A DNA stretch of 64,000 bases, taken from NCBI GenBank assembly GCA_013365325.1, contig JABVXV010000029.1, forward strand, positions 248,001 through 312,000. Direction: 5' to 3'. The position numbers and the translations under genes are program-made. Positions 39,933-54,400 of the stretch are shown here, piece after piece. The notes under the pieces are model-generated. The model made no database searches, had not been told where the DNA came from, and saw only the letters and a list, made by a program, of their open reading frames with translations. Within the stretch, counting starts at the first letter, position 1; each line of letters starts with the position of its first letter. The stretch is from Dipetalonema caudispina. Its lineage: Eukaryota; Nematoda; Chromadorea; Rhabditida; Onchocercidae.

Positions 39933-42900
39933 AGAGAATTTTCAAATTGATACTAAAAGACGAAATTCAACTACAAAGGAGCTCAAATTTTTTAACTAAT
40001 AAAACAATGAAATGGTTTTCATTCCTACTCTGTTCTCAAATTTTGAAATTTTCAGAATGGATAGCATAAACATGAAATAGTATATTCAAAGAAGCCCAGC
40101 AAAGAATAATTTGCTGCTTTGAAGGAAATTCCATTTTCATCCTATAGATTATCAATATTTCAATGTTTTATTATTTATTCAAAACATTTTATCTATTTAT
40201 GAATTTAATGAAAAATTTTCTTTTCTTAATTTCTGATAGATACTTCAAAGATTCCGCAATAATTATTGTTTCGTCCCTAAAATATATGGGCGGTAAGTTA
40301 CTGAAAACATAATATTTTTTTAATTGGTTACTTAGAATGGCATTATTGTTTTTTTTTTTCGAGCAGAGTTCAGTAATCAAATTTAGATTTCGGATGATAA
40401 GTAATTAAATACTTTGGGATACGTACATTCGCTGCATTTGTAACTTCCGACGTAGCTGAATAGAAAAGAACTCGGAATTATTATTTCTAAAATTTAGCTA
40501 AATAATATAATTAAGCAACACTATCCAGATCGGTGATCATAGTTTTTGGATTCAATTTTGAATAAAGTTTCAAATTTGAATTTACAATAAGTAAACTTTG
40601 CTGCAAACACCGTAGAAAAGCTTTTAGAAGATTTATAAGGGAAATTAGAAGATTAAAAAAGGCAATGACGGTAATTTCCGGAAACGTTGAAATTTATGTA
40701 TTATGGATAACATTCAACATGAAGACTTCTCTCAAAGGTAAATTGCAACCAATTAATTAAATTTGAAAATTTCGAGGGGAGTTCGAATTAATCAAAAAAG
40801 CTATCAATCTAATCAAAAATATTGTTTTTCTGTTGGGATATTTTTAAAATTGACATCAATTTCAAAAATTTTGAAACTGGTGCTATTGATAATACCTAAC
40901 ATAAAATAGAACCTTTTAAGACAGCCAAAAACTTGAAATTATAACCTTAGGGAAGGTTAGAATTATTATATTTTCGTACTTTCTTTCAAAATTATGACCT
41001 TGGAAATTCTTTGCTTTTGATCAAAGGGAAATTTAAAAAAAGAAAAAAAAGGTTATAAAATTTGCAAAACTATTCAAGCATTCAAAATTACGAGAAAAAG
41101 TTGGATAGAGAGGGAATCTTGTGTTCTTGAAACAATCATCAGTAGACCGTATTAAAACGATTTTAATTTCGTTTTATTCTTGCAAGATTTAAAGAAAAAA
41201 ATTAGTTAAATTAGAAAATGTATGAAGCAAGAAACCAGTTCTTATAGATTTATCTTTTATATGTTTGCATAATTTTCTTCAATATTTCATTTATTATTGC
41301 TAATCTTTTTCTTTTTCATTTTTTTTTTTTCTCTGATAACAGCAAATATTAACTTAAATCATTCTTCCTTGAATTTTTAAATTTCTGATAAGTTTTAATA
41401 AATTTAACAGAAAGTTTTTTTCAAAAAAAAAACCTTCTTTTTTTTAATCAAAAAAAAAAAGACCGAAATGTATCCATTTAATATTAGAGAAAAATAGAAT
41501 GAAAATTGAGGTAGTATGAAATCATATTCTTTGATCCCTAATTTATGGATGAAAAATAATTTCTGCACTTGCCAATAATTATAGCAATGCAATGGCCAAA
41601 CATCTGTACCATGGCAACAGAACGGATGTTAAAGCTCAACGAGTATCACCATCACTACCTATAATATGCTGCAGCACTATGGATTTTATTCTTTTATAGA
41701 TTTCACAAATGAATATTTATTTTATGGATAACTTTATGGTTAATCAATGAGGAGAGATATCTTGTGAATATGTGGAATTTTATAAAGTATTTTATGAGTA
41801 ATCTCATATGAGCCATTTCTATTTGTTACACTTTTTTACGTTTAGTTGAGTCAATGTATCAGGTTGATTTTAATTAGTTTCATTGAAACATTTGTGAAGA
41901 AATAGTGGTAAAAAGATCTTCATTGCATTCAACTCTGGCCAGAACATTTATTTATATTCCAAAATTTAAGTTATTATTATTAGTACAATCTGAAATGTCT
42001 CAAATTTCTTCCAAATAAATTTTCAAAAAGTTTACACAAGTTTTTACATTTATTTCTATTAATGATAGCAAAAGATCTTTAATTTATCTTTAAATCATCC
42101 CTTTCTTTTTTTCTTTCAAAGTCGTCATTTTTAATTACTTCCCTTTGAAATCATCAAATGATAGATAGCAAAACGAACAAGTTCATGACAGTCGTAATTG
42201 TCAAATTTTAAAATGTAGTATTCTTGAAATTTCGAGACTTATTTAATGCCCTTACAATTGCTACCGGAAAATCAGAATTTTCAACAAACAATAGTTCTGG
42301 AAGATAATTGATAATGAATATCCCATAAGTTTTGTAGGACACACATTGCAGTATGTAGTTAATATATTCATTTCCAAGTATTATTGTTCAAATACTTGAT
42401 CAGCTCCAATTTCTAACTCAATTTATTCATAACTTAAAATTAATTAGTGAAGTAATTGTAGCCCTATAATACTTTCTTCAACAAATATATCAACAAAATA
42501 TATACCTCCTTAGTAAATTCGCATTATTTCGAGTGAAGAAATAACAATAGTATTTGAATTTACTCCGTAGTTCATACATAATTTGATGTCATAGTGAAAA
42601 TTTCCATTTTGCCAAACAATCAAATCACAATGAAAACTTCAGATTCCACTTGACCCCAGCCTTTTTGCGAACTATTTATGGATTATGTTTGAGTTATTTT
42701 GAGTTCCATTAAACTCAATTAAACATTTCGCTTTCTTTTTTTTGGAGTAGAAGGACATTCATGAATTCATTATTTCAATCCTTGTTTTGTACCTAACAAA
42801 TATTCAGTATTTACTTCATAAATTTTATTTTCGTGTATTTCTTTCGAGAACAATTATCAGATTAGCCCACATTTTACTCTTTTTTTTTCACATTTGCGTA

Positions 42901-44850
42901 TTTTTAATTGCGATGAATCTGTACTTGCGTCACATACTTCGAAGTTGCAGCAATCCTTTAAAAATTAATTTGATCAAGTTTTCAAGTTTTTTTTTTTACT
43001 TATGACAAATTCATAAATGTCTTTTCTGACCATATAAAAATTTCAAATGTATCTGTACTTACTTTGAATGAAAATATTAAATCAAATTAATTTGAATAAA
43101 TGTTAATCCCTCTAGACGTGGATATAGTGTTCAAACAATTTAGAAGCTATGAGAAGTTGGACAAAAAATCGGTAATTTTTGGGAAAAATTTCTTTCAAAA
43201 GTTTCGAATATTACGGATGAAATTGAAAATTCAAAAATATCATTATTGTAGTTTAAGGAACACAAATTTTTTTGTCCGTTTAATTGAATGAAATTCGAAA
43301 GTAAAATTATTTTCTGCTGACTTCAACAAATTAAAATTCGATGATTTTCTACTTGTTCTTTTTCAATAAACTTAGAAAAGAAGTATGGGAATTCTTCCCG
43401 GAACTAAAATAACACCCACCTTCAACCGCTTGCTTTCTCACTTCATTTCACAAATCCATTAAAATTGAATGCTGCCAATTAAATATTTCCGAATAGTTAA
43501 AGGTGTATATTGGCCGAATTAATTATCCCAACTACAAGTTCTTTTCATGCAATATAGTCATTTGAATTTTGAAGTTATAAATGATACAATATTTTAGAAA
43601 AAGCGATAATAACCTTGAAATGGCGATGTCTCCATCTTTGGGTATCTTGAAAAAAAGGGCCATTTTTTTATTTTTTTTTTTTTTTTTTTTAGAGGAAAAG
43701 TTCTCAGCATTCAGTAAGATTTTTCCATACTTCCGGTTATGGCCTAAACAGAAGACACGAAATTTAAGAATCAGAAACATAATGACCTTGTAATTGAATC
43801 TCTTACAAATCTGGAATAAACTTTTTTAAATCACTTTCTGATTTCATCATCTAGCCAACTTGGTTGTAAAAATCAAATTTCGACATATACGTTACTTAGA
43901 ATAGATAACATTATTAATAACAATTCATACCTAATAATTCGCCTATTGCTCTTGTATCTGATTGATAATAAAGACAGCGATATCATATTTGATAAGTTCA
44001 ATTATCAATATGATTTGATAAGTTTTAATCTTTTCATCTACATGCTATCTTTCACTTCGTTGTTTAGTTTTATTTATTTTTCACCTCATATTTTTAAATT
44101 AATGCATACAGTTTTAAGCAATTGAATAGTTTTTTAAATAACTAAGCAATTCGAGTCCTTCATGTAAATAATTTTTTAAATAATCTTTAATTCGACTTTT
44201 TTCCTAAAAATTAATTAAGTGAAGATGTAAGTGTTATTAGTTCGAAATATAGCAAATTATATTTAGCAATCTTTAAAAATTATTTTTCATTTTACAATTC
44301 GCTTCCCTGTTTTCTTTTTTTTTTTTGCTGCATAAAACAGAATTAATTTAAGTGAGAAAAGGAATTGGAGCAAATTTGAATAAGTCAAAAAGCGCTCTCT
44401 AAATGTTTGAAAATGCATAAAAATACGGTGATAACAGCAGGTGTCCGATCATTTCATAAAAAATTCATGAAAGAAAAAAGAAGAAGAAAAAAAAAACGAC
44501 TAATTGATCTTCAACTATAAGGTGCCGAGCCAAGTTACAACCATTAACCGATCATTCTTTCTTTCCCGTATCGGATCCTTATTTCTTATCTATTTATTCG
44601 AGTGAGGAAGAAAAAAAAATGAAATATTTGAACTTCATTTGTTAAAATTTGTATTTAATTTGTTTAAATGGAGCAAATTTTCATTTCATTTACTTCACAA
44701 CAGTAAATTAAAATTACGGTACTTCCTTGTGAAATATTTACGATGCATTTAGAGTGGAATCATTGAGGAGTAAATTAGTTGAAAGGTAAATTTTGTAATT
44801 TAATCAATGCAACATTTAAATGAAATTTTAAAATCGATCATCACTTTCCT

Positions 44851-44899
44851 TCTCTCTCCCTTTCTCTCTTTCCCCTTCTCTTTGTCTCTTTTTCTCTCC
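44851..44899. repeat. C/T-rich microsatellite-like tract
   Basis: CTTCTCTCTCCCTTTCTCTC and similar units; polypyrimidine on the plus strand. Confidence 0.7.
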
Positions 44900-45348
44900 A
44901 TCCATTATGAGAATGAAATTCTATGACAAAAATGATATCTCGATGATTCTCGAAATAATTTTCATAATGGCTACTAAAAATATCCTAAAAAAAAAGATAT
45001 TCATTCTATTCTGTATTTATTTGCATGTATTTCTGTTTAGATATAATTTATTTATTGATTTATGTATTTTTGTATTTGTTAATTTCCAAATGATTTTAAT
45101 TTTTTAGTTTTAGAAGAGTCTTTTTTAAGTAATTAAGTAGATAATTGAACAATTTAGTAGCTAACGGAAGTTTTGTATAATCAAATAAGAGATTTATTTT
45201 TTTTTTTTTAAATTGTTTTAATGCATAAAGTAATTTGATTACGGTATTTGTTGCAACAATTGTCATAGTTAAATAAATATCAGGAAAATCACAACTTAAA
45301 TAATTTTTCATTTTCTTAATTGCTTAGAAAAAAAAAAAAAAAAAAAAT

Positions 45349-45579
45349 GACTTTCTGCGAAATCTCAACCTCTTCGATATAAAGAATTTAACTTACTTTT
45401 GTCATTTTGATTTTTGTTAGTTTTTAAATTTCTCATTTTCTTAAATTTTATAATGAAAAATTAAAAATAAAAATAGGAAATAAACATCACTTTCTGTGGA
45501 AATTCAACCGTTTCGATATTTATATTCCAAAGAATTTAGTTTGTATTTGACATTTTGATTTTTGTTAGATTTCGAATTC
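45349..45579. repeat. Diverged local duplication of ~85 bp
   Basis: 45,349-45,430 and 45,487-45,579 share CACTTTCTG/GACTTTCTG, GAAAT(C)TCAACC, TTTCGATAT/CTTCGATAT, AAGAATTTA and CATTTTGATTTTTGTTAG in the same order, with small indels. Confidence 0.65.
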
Positions 45580-47581
45580 TTTGACAAATTTTATGTGATA
45601 CAGTGATCGCATATTTGTAAGTAGTAACTGTTTGCTTATGTTTATTTATTTTTTGCTAAAAAGAATGCAGCATAATTAGAGAGTTTAAAAAAAAAAAATG
45701 GAATATTATTTTGAATTGGCAGCAAGAAATTCAATTTAATTTAAAGGAAAATTTAGAATTTAAAGAAAAAAACTACTTACAATATAGGTTCAACTTTAAA
45801 CTCTTTGTCTATTAATTAGTTCATCTATTTATATATTTAATTAGTGAGTAAAATTTTTGAAATTTTAAGAATAATTCTGCAACCCTTTACTTTTCATATC
45901 ATCTTTGAATTTCATTCTTAATTCATTATCTGAAGCATAGTTATCATAAATCCTTTTTTCACCAATTTTTTTTTTTTTTTTTCAACCAAAACTTCAACGT
46001 TTGATGATTCAATTTCTAGCAAAAATTATCATTTTATCAATTAAAAAAAATAAATTCAGTATTTAAATATTAATATTTAATTATTTAAAAATGGTGAGTT
46101 ATATAAATTACACAGTTGCATATTGTCAAAAAAATGCTGAAATTTCTAAATTATATTTAAAATTTACTAATTATTAATCATAGAAATGTTTGGATGACAA
46201 GAATGCAAATTAATTCATCTTTTGTGGCACATTTTGAGTGTTTTATTATTTAATTATCTCATTGTATGTATTTTATGACATTTTAACTGATTTAATTGCA
46301 ATTTTCATTGAATTAGTGCAAACAGTTGGTATATGTGAATGTGACATTAATGATGACAATATATCGTTATCGAAGAGACAGACCTAAATGATGCCATTTG
46401 TTAAGATAGAGGACAGTATCGGCTGGGATTGATTGGCTTTGATAGTGAATGTGGTAAAAATGAATTTTTACTAACTGATTTTGTTAAATAGATGATAGAA
46501 AAATTTTTGATCTTTCTTTTGCTATTTTATTATTATCAATAAAACTTATTCTATTTTATTGCAAATTTCTTCATTTAATTTCTATATTCAATAATTTTAA
46601 ATAAATGTTTTTATACTTAAAAAAGAAATCAATTATAATTTAAATGGTTTTTTTTTTTTTAATTTTTATTTTATCTTCCATTTTAGAAGAGAAATATATC
46701 AAATATGATAATGTAAAACTGGAAAAAATGTAATTTTTCAGATTACAAAAAAAAAAAAAAAGCAAAATGACTTATTTGTATTCACTCAATTTATTTCATT
46801 TAATATCATTCCATTCATTTCCTATAATTCATTTTTTTTTTTTTTTTTTTTTACTACTCATAAGATTTTGGTGGGAAATGTTAAAAAAATTATGGAAGTA
46901 ATTTGAGTTGCTTGACTTAATTTATGATATTGTTTGTTTTTTGATTACATTTGGAGAAATTTCTTCACATACAAAAATCTATGAACTGTCAATAATATGT
47001 TCTAATGCAAATTTTGTATTGATGATATTGCATTTTATCCGGAAATAAGTTCATCAGATCATTTCCGCACTAATAACATTTATTTATCTGAGGTACATTC
47101 TGAGGAATTAGATAATGGTTGTATTAATTTAAACAGTTAAACAATTTGCATAGCTTTAATATGATTGAAATTTTAGAAAAATCTTTTTTTTGCAGTAAAT
47201 CAAAAAAGAAAGAAAGAGATTAATGGTTTTTAATCGTTTCTTCTTTCTAATATCGAAATTATTGAAAATACTATATTAAAGTCAATGAAAATTATTTGTG
47301 AATTTATTAATTAACCTAATCAATCGATAAATACTATCATTAGATATGACCTATCTTTAAATGTAATTTTTTCTATGTCAAATTATAATGGTAATCTATA
47401 ATAAGTTAGCATTTAAATTATTCCATTTCAAATAATTCTGCAATTATGGTTAGAAGTAGAAAATGATGATCGAAGTGTCTTTTAATTAGTGTGTCGTGCC
47501 TCAATGGTATATATATTTGTGTACATTGTAAGATAAAGCTAAAAGCCTTTTCTGTAGAAATGACTGTAGGCGTTATTCTAA

Positions 47582-47630
47582 AGAGAGGGAGAGGGAGAGA
47601 GAGAGAGAGAGAGAGGGAGGGAGGGAAAGA
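47582..47630. repeat. (GA)n / GGGA microsatellite
   Basis: AGAGAGGGAGAGGGAGAGAG continuing as GA units and ending in GGGAGGGAGGGAAAG; the most G-rich tract in the deserts. Confidence 0.85.
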
Positions 47631-48462
47631 AAGTTCGTTTGCATTATTTACAGAGTGTACAGTTAAAGCTTTTCTTGGCTTGCAGTATTTGTAGGATTAA
47701 TTTGCTATATTGGTTTGTATCGTGTTGATTCACTCATTCTGCTTGGCTAAAAATGTACATATTTCTCTACAGTACATATCAATCTTATAGGACAAACAAA
47801 TAAAAGGAAGCGGACAGATAAATATATGAACACCGATTACTTTACCGGTTAATCCTGTTTAACAGTCAACAAAAATAGGAGGTGGGATGGGTTTTGACGG
47901 ATGAATAATCGAAAGGCCGATTCTTCATACCTGATGTATATTATCGTTTCTTCAACATTTGTCGAAAGAGGCCAAATCATCGTTCCTTTTTCAAATTTCT
48001 CTCAAATTATCATTATGAAGTAAGTATCCTATTGGCCCATTGGATCTAACAATAAGTTGAGTTAATATGTCACATATTTTGTATTGATAATTTGGGAGAA
48101 GTTGTCACTTTTATTTTCTATTCCCTATTGAAAAGTTTATAAGAAAATAAGAGTAAGGTAGTTTTAAGTGAACAATTAATTAACATTCTTCTCCCATAAG
48201 TTATAATTACACTAATCTATGCAAATTTATTGAATTAAGTTCAATTCTCGCCGGAAATTATTTGTTATACCAATAAATGTTTCAAATGAAATTTCCTGAA
48301 ATTTAACTTATCCTGCTATTCTAGCCAATTGAATCAGCAAATTTTGATGGTATATGGTCAAATGTTGTTACTACCGATCAATTAAGCAGACTTAAACAGA
48401 TCGATTGAAGAACAGTTTGAATTAAGTACTAAAAATATTCTCTTTTGACTGTTATTACAATA

Positions 48463-51400
48463 ATGTTATTATCAACAAGGAGCAGTATTTTGATGCGATA
48501 CATTTACTTATCAATACTAAGCTTACTTATGTGTTTACGATTTTCTTGCGGCGGTGATATCTTCTGTGGAAATTTAACAGTTTATCGACGAAAATGGTCA
48601 CTAGAAAATGCAGTGGTACTTGTAAGTAGGACAACAGAAGACCTGAAACAATGCCTTCATATTTGTTGCAGTTTAGCAGGTAAATTTTTAATATAACTCA
48701 AATTAACTTCAGGTAAGTATCAATTTTTTATGATTAATTGATAATAATAAATCTAACAAACAAGATTATATCAGGATACGGTATCTTTTCATTATATATT
48801 TAATTAATTTTAGGTTTCAATATTAGAATGTTTATGTTTTCAGGTTTAAATCTGAACAAGTAAATATAGAGATTATCTGAAGTTAAAAAATGTAATTAAA
48901 CGAATTTATGTTTGTTAGAAGAGGATTACACTAGTATTTTTGTAATAATCACTGATCAACCCTTCCGCGAATAAGTAGTTCTTTGGGAAACTTTAAATTT
49001 CAAAAAAATTAATTAAAATCAAAATTTTTGGTGGGAAAATACTATTTTCAATTTTTCTCATTCCAGCGATCTACGCTTTTTCCCATGCGAAATTTTCATT
49101 GTGAAAATAACACATTGTTTACTTCTTACAAGAAATGTAAATAATATTTGTGATTGCCTAACATTTTTAATAATTAATTTTATATCCAATAAAATCATTT
49201 TTGCATCAACTTTTGAGAAATTTTGAAAATGTTTAGAAAGCTTTTCAAATAAATTGTATGTAAGCCAAGTAAAAAAAATTTCTCAATTGGCATGTTGAAA
49301 GATAGATTTTACTCATTTGAAGTGCCTTACAACCAAATATTATTCAAATCATTTTCTTCCGCAAATTTCAGCCATTCAAAAATCCATAAATTGAAAAATG
49401 TGTTTGTGCAACTGAGGGGACAAATTTAATTTCCCTGGTATGGGTCAATATAACAAATATAATTAACATAAAGGAGTAAATTAACACCTCTAAAATTTCC
49501 AATAATATTTCGCCCATTACAATATTTATCATTTAATTAATCGTATATATTTGAATTTCGAAGGATTTTGTTGTTAGCAGTAGCAGAAATTCTGGATAAC
49601 GGAAATAATTAAAAACCATGTAGCCAATTATTTAATTAATGAGTATTTCTATTCGAATTTGTTAACGTGTAAACTAGTGACACTAAAATATTAATAATTT
49701 ATTTAGGGTTTTGCTAAAGACAAAATCAAAATATTTCATTTGGAAAAAGAAAGCAATCTTATTTCTTTTTCATTTAATTTCTAACAGTTCAATTACTTTG
49801 GCTCATTTGGTTTCTATTTTTTGGATACATAAAATATTTGGTATATATTAGCCTTCTTATTTCCATTAAAATCTATAATTAATATGCCGTAAAATAATTT
49901 CTCCTCCATTTACAATCAATTACTTCCTCCTTTTTCATATTTTTAACAAAATGATTCTTTTTTAACTCACTTTCTTTCTAGGAAAATTTTGTTAAATTTA
50001 TCTTTTTTTATTCATAAATGTATTAAAAAAAAAAAAAAAAAGTCGAAAATAGTACAGAAATGAAAAAGAAAAAATCGAGGGAGTGTACCGAAAAGTGGAA
50101 CTTCCTCTTTTCGGGATTTGAGTAAAATCTTATAAACAAATAAATCGTGAATGAAAGGAAATGAGAAACAAATGATTCAATATTAGGTTAATAGTTCTTT
50201 CGTAAAATTAAAAGTAATTTTATAAATAAAGAGGAAGTAATTTAGTAGGTTAAAATATACTATGTTAGTGTAATTTTATATTTTCATACCTTATCAAAAT
50301 GAATTTCGCATTTCATCTTTAATGAACAAAAAATAAAATGCCATTAATTCATTTTATTTCAACTTAATTTGATGCGCTTCAATTTATTTAATTTAGTAAA
50401 AATTGATTTTTAAAAATGAACAAGTAATAACAATTTGGATTTCTTATAAGAACTTAATTAGATCATAATATATATGCTAAAATTTTAGGCGAAAATTGGA
50501 TAAGCTGAATCATAAAAAAGATTTTACTAATCACAATTATAACTGGCATTCCTCAATTAATCAATTAATTACTCCGAATTTGCAATGAAATTCTCGAAGA
50601 TCTTTCATGGTTAAATTATCTTTAGGATTTAAGGAGATAATATGCACTAACATTAAATTATTTTTAATGAAGAACTGAAAAGGTAATAGATTCGATCATT
50701 TCTTATTTCATTGTCAAACATTGTTAATCTTTATCATCGTCCTCAATCCATCGTCCTTGTCGCGATATTTGAACTCAAACAGCACCGATAGCACTGATGA
50801 CCTTGACTTACTCATGCGAAAGGTAATGATATATATGTTTTAGCAACATGGGTGCAATAAATGTTGTTGAAATATTGTAGAACAAAGGTTATCAATCTGT
50901 TTGATATATGCAAAATAGGAAGAATTGATTTCTTGAAATATTTAGATTTAAATATTTCCAATCATAATTTTTGCCTCAAATAATTCTATGTTTGATAAGA
51001 AATAGTTAATCCACCCTTATTCTGTAATTTAATTTTAAAAATTTGAGGAAAAAAAATCAATCGATTGGACTGATTCATCACATAAGTTGATCACATCATA
51101 TCCTTTCCTTTTTTCATTTGTTTCTTTATGAAATTTCATCGGAACATTAAAAATTCAAACTTTATTTCCATAATCATTCATTGTTTTAATTTAGATTTAA
51201 CTTACCTACTTATAATCAAACTCCGATTGCATCTAATACCAAAGTTATGAGAGCTTTCTAAATGGCATGGATCAATTTTTGAAATAAAAAGATGAAATAA
51301 AAATATTAATTCTAATTTTGATTTAATTAAGCTCATCAATTACTGTCCTAGTTACTTCTATTTCCAATTTAATTTTAATTTGTTTCCATTCTTTTCAAAT

Positions 51401-54400
51401 TCTGCTCACTTTAACTTACTCCTCTCTTATATTCCTGGGATATTTGATGGAAATTTATAAATCAAATTATCAGAATGAATTTCAATTTAGCAACTGTCCA
51501 TCAAGCCCATATACATTAGTGAAATAACTTCTTTATGTGAAAAAAAAAAAAAAAAAAAAAAAAGAAAAAAAACTATTTCTCATGTTGTTGTCCACTTCTT
51601 GTCCATTTCTTGCCTAGATAGTTATATCCGATCAGTCAACTTTCTCTTACCATTAAATTAGCAAATTAAAGCTAATTTTTTATTTTTTGTTTGTTCTTTA
51701 TTTACATAGCAAAAAAATGGAAAAATGAACGAAAATTTTTATTTCATACAATCTTATCCTTCACTTTTCTCTTTTCTTCCATATTTTTTTTTTTTTTCAT
51801 CGTTTTTCAGCCAATTTGACCTGTTTCCAATGAATCCTAATTATATGTAAAATGTTGAACGATAAAGAAGAAGAAGAAGAAGAAGCGATCTTTTAGAGCG
51901 GAAGATTTCATTCGTTTGTTGGAAACGTGGCGTATATTTTCTTTTGTCTAATCAAAAGAAGCAATCATTCTAAAAATAAATTGAGAAATTCACAATTTTT
52001 AATGAATTGAAATGAGATATGAATAGATAAATTCTGTTGAATAGAAAAAATAAAAAATTGAAAAAATAAATAAATATTTGTGAGATAAAAAAAAGAAAAA
52101 TAATAACAATGATAATAAAAATATTGCCTGAAGCAAAATTTTGTTTGTTACTTGAATATGCATTTAATTGTAATTATTTTTTATTAAAAAAATTTGAAAA
52201 TTCTGACAGATATGATCCTTTCGTAATTATCACCAATATATGAATTAGTTTCGAAAAAAAAAAAAAAAGTGGTTATATTTATTTACTGCACTTAGACTAT
52301 TCTGATATATACGTTGTGTGGTAGGAGAATAAAATAATCTAACAGCGCAGTTTTAAGTTCTGTTTCAACTATAATTAATGGATCAGTATAGGTTAAAGTT
52401 CACTATGTACTATATCACTGATAAAAATCATGACTAGCAGTTTGATTTCTTATTTTCGAGAAAATCACCTAATGTATGAAATAATTGCGGTAATGTCAAG
52501 TGTTTTGTATTTGCTTAGCAAGTATTGTATTAAAATTATCTTTATTATTTACTTCATAATTATTACTTTCTTCAACTTTTTGATTTATTTAAACAATTGA
52601 ACTTGTCGATATTTTCAATTATAATTGAGGTATAGTAATATTAGCACATCTATAACATTCATTTTATCTATTCAACTGAAAGATTGAAATAAATAACAAT
52701 TAAACAGTTGATAATGAAATCTTCATGATCGATCACGGTTTGACATATATCGTATATCGTAGGACATATTATAGTAAATATGAATATACCGGAAATCTTG
52801 ATATAATCTTTATCATTATAAAAAGAATAATTTAAATAAACTAAACTGATTGTTTTATCATTGAATTGGAAACATATGAACTTTTGCTGTTTTAGATTGT
52901 CAAGGCGTAACATTTATTGGTGTAGTTGAAAAGAAGTTGACACAAGAAAATTGCTTATTAATTAAGTGTCATGGTGAATGCCAATTTGACACCAGGACTG
53001 AGCTTTCCGAAGGTGTATCAGTTAAAATTACCCGAGCTATACAGGTAAATTCATTTTTCATTTTATTTGGAAAAATTTTTGATTGATCATTTAGAGACAC
53101 TGTTTTTTTTTTTTCTTACTGATAGCTCTGTTTATCATTATTTTATCAATTTTAATTGCACATATATCTTCTATTGATATATTTGACACAAAGTAAAATT
53201 ATTTTCTTATTCATTCCATGTTAAACTTCTTGAGAGCTCTAAAAATTGTAGCTAAAAACAAAATTTACAAGTGTATTTTTTATAGTTATCTTTATTACTA
53301 TCATAATTAGCATTATCATTATACTGTCATACTACAATCATCATTGCACTTTACCTTATAAATGGTCAGGTAAAAGGAAAGAAAAGTGGAAAATTAGTAA
53401 TTGTCTGACATGAGTGCATTGGTATATTATTCATATTATATTATTTGATATTGAAAGGTATAAATTTGCATAAAATTACACCTATAATTATCGTATTGTA
53501 AGAAGCGGGAAAATTGACTTAGAATAGGAGCAATAGTAGTAGAAAGGTAGTAGTGGTAATTATTGTTGCAATAGTTTAGAAAATAGATAGATGCCATTAA
53601 ATTTAGTTGATTTGAAGAGGGTGATCGACTGGAAGAAACTTTTAGTGTACAGCAAGATGAAATATGGAATGAAAGAAGAGATGATAATATGTATCTATTC
53701 ATAATGGATAGATACATATTATCAGCCTTCATCAATTAACCAAATACTCATTCATTTTATTCAATTATTTACAGAAATGCTTTGAAATTTGTTGAATTGA
53801 ACTCTCTTATTTCTTTTTCTTGTTTACCTTTTATACTTATCTTTCTAAGGTAAACTATAATATGTTATAGAGAGAATTGTAATAATTTACAATGGATATA
53901 CATTAGGGTAAACAAAGCAACAAAAATTTCCACTTCACGATAATTCGAAGAGATGATTCATTGAAAGAACCGGAAGATTCTCAAAAAACCTTAGATTGCA
54001 TTAATTAATTGCTAGAAAGTGATGATAGCATTGAAAAAATTTCCGGAATACATCTGATCTTAAAATTTTAGCACGATTAATAGTATCACCTCTAATGTTT
54101 TCGATTTCTAAATTTAAAACTTGTAAATCTTTAAATCGTTAAAAGTGTTTCTACCATTATCGGTTCGATTATCCGAATTTATAAATTTTAATCTGTTATA
54201 CAATTCTTTTCCCTTTCTTCTTGTTAAATTCATTTCTTCGCATTCCAAAAATTTTATTGAGTAGAAACGAACTTAATATTGCTTTTACTTTATTCATAGC
54301 AGTAAACAAGTAAAGTATTTGAAAAATAAGTAAAAAACAAGTAAAATAAACTGGCAGATCAATAAATGAGCCATTCATATCTAACTTATGTAACTTGAAA

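Larger units (their letters stand above)
39082..48462. other. Gene-poor desert downstream of the knirps-like receptor
   Basis: 9.4 kb of AT-rich sequence with long A and T runs. Contains (ACT)n at 39,578-39,617, a C/T-rich tract at 44,851-44,899, a diverged duplicated segment at 45,349-45,430 and 45,487-45,579, and (GA)n at 47,582-47,630. One short GC-raised exon-like island occurs at 41,585-41,699. No gene supported. Confidence 0.6.

Noticed and set aside
41507..41530. TGAGGTAGTATG, matching the let-7 family seed (closest to nematode mir-84)
   Set aside because: Only the first dozen bases match and no complementary arm forming a 60-80 nt hairpin was found on either side.
46316..46390. Exon-like frame after a GAATTAG acceptor (KQLVYVNVTLMMTIYRYRRD)
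   Set aside because: Only 25 codons, followed at once by a stop, with no partner exon nearby.
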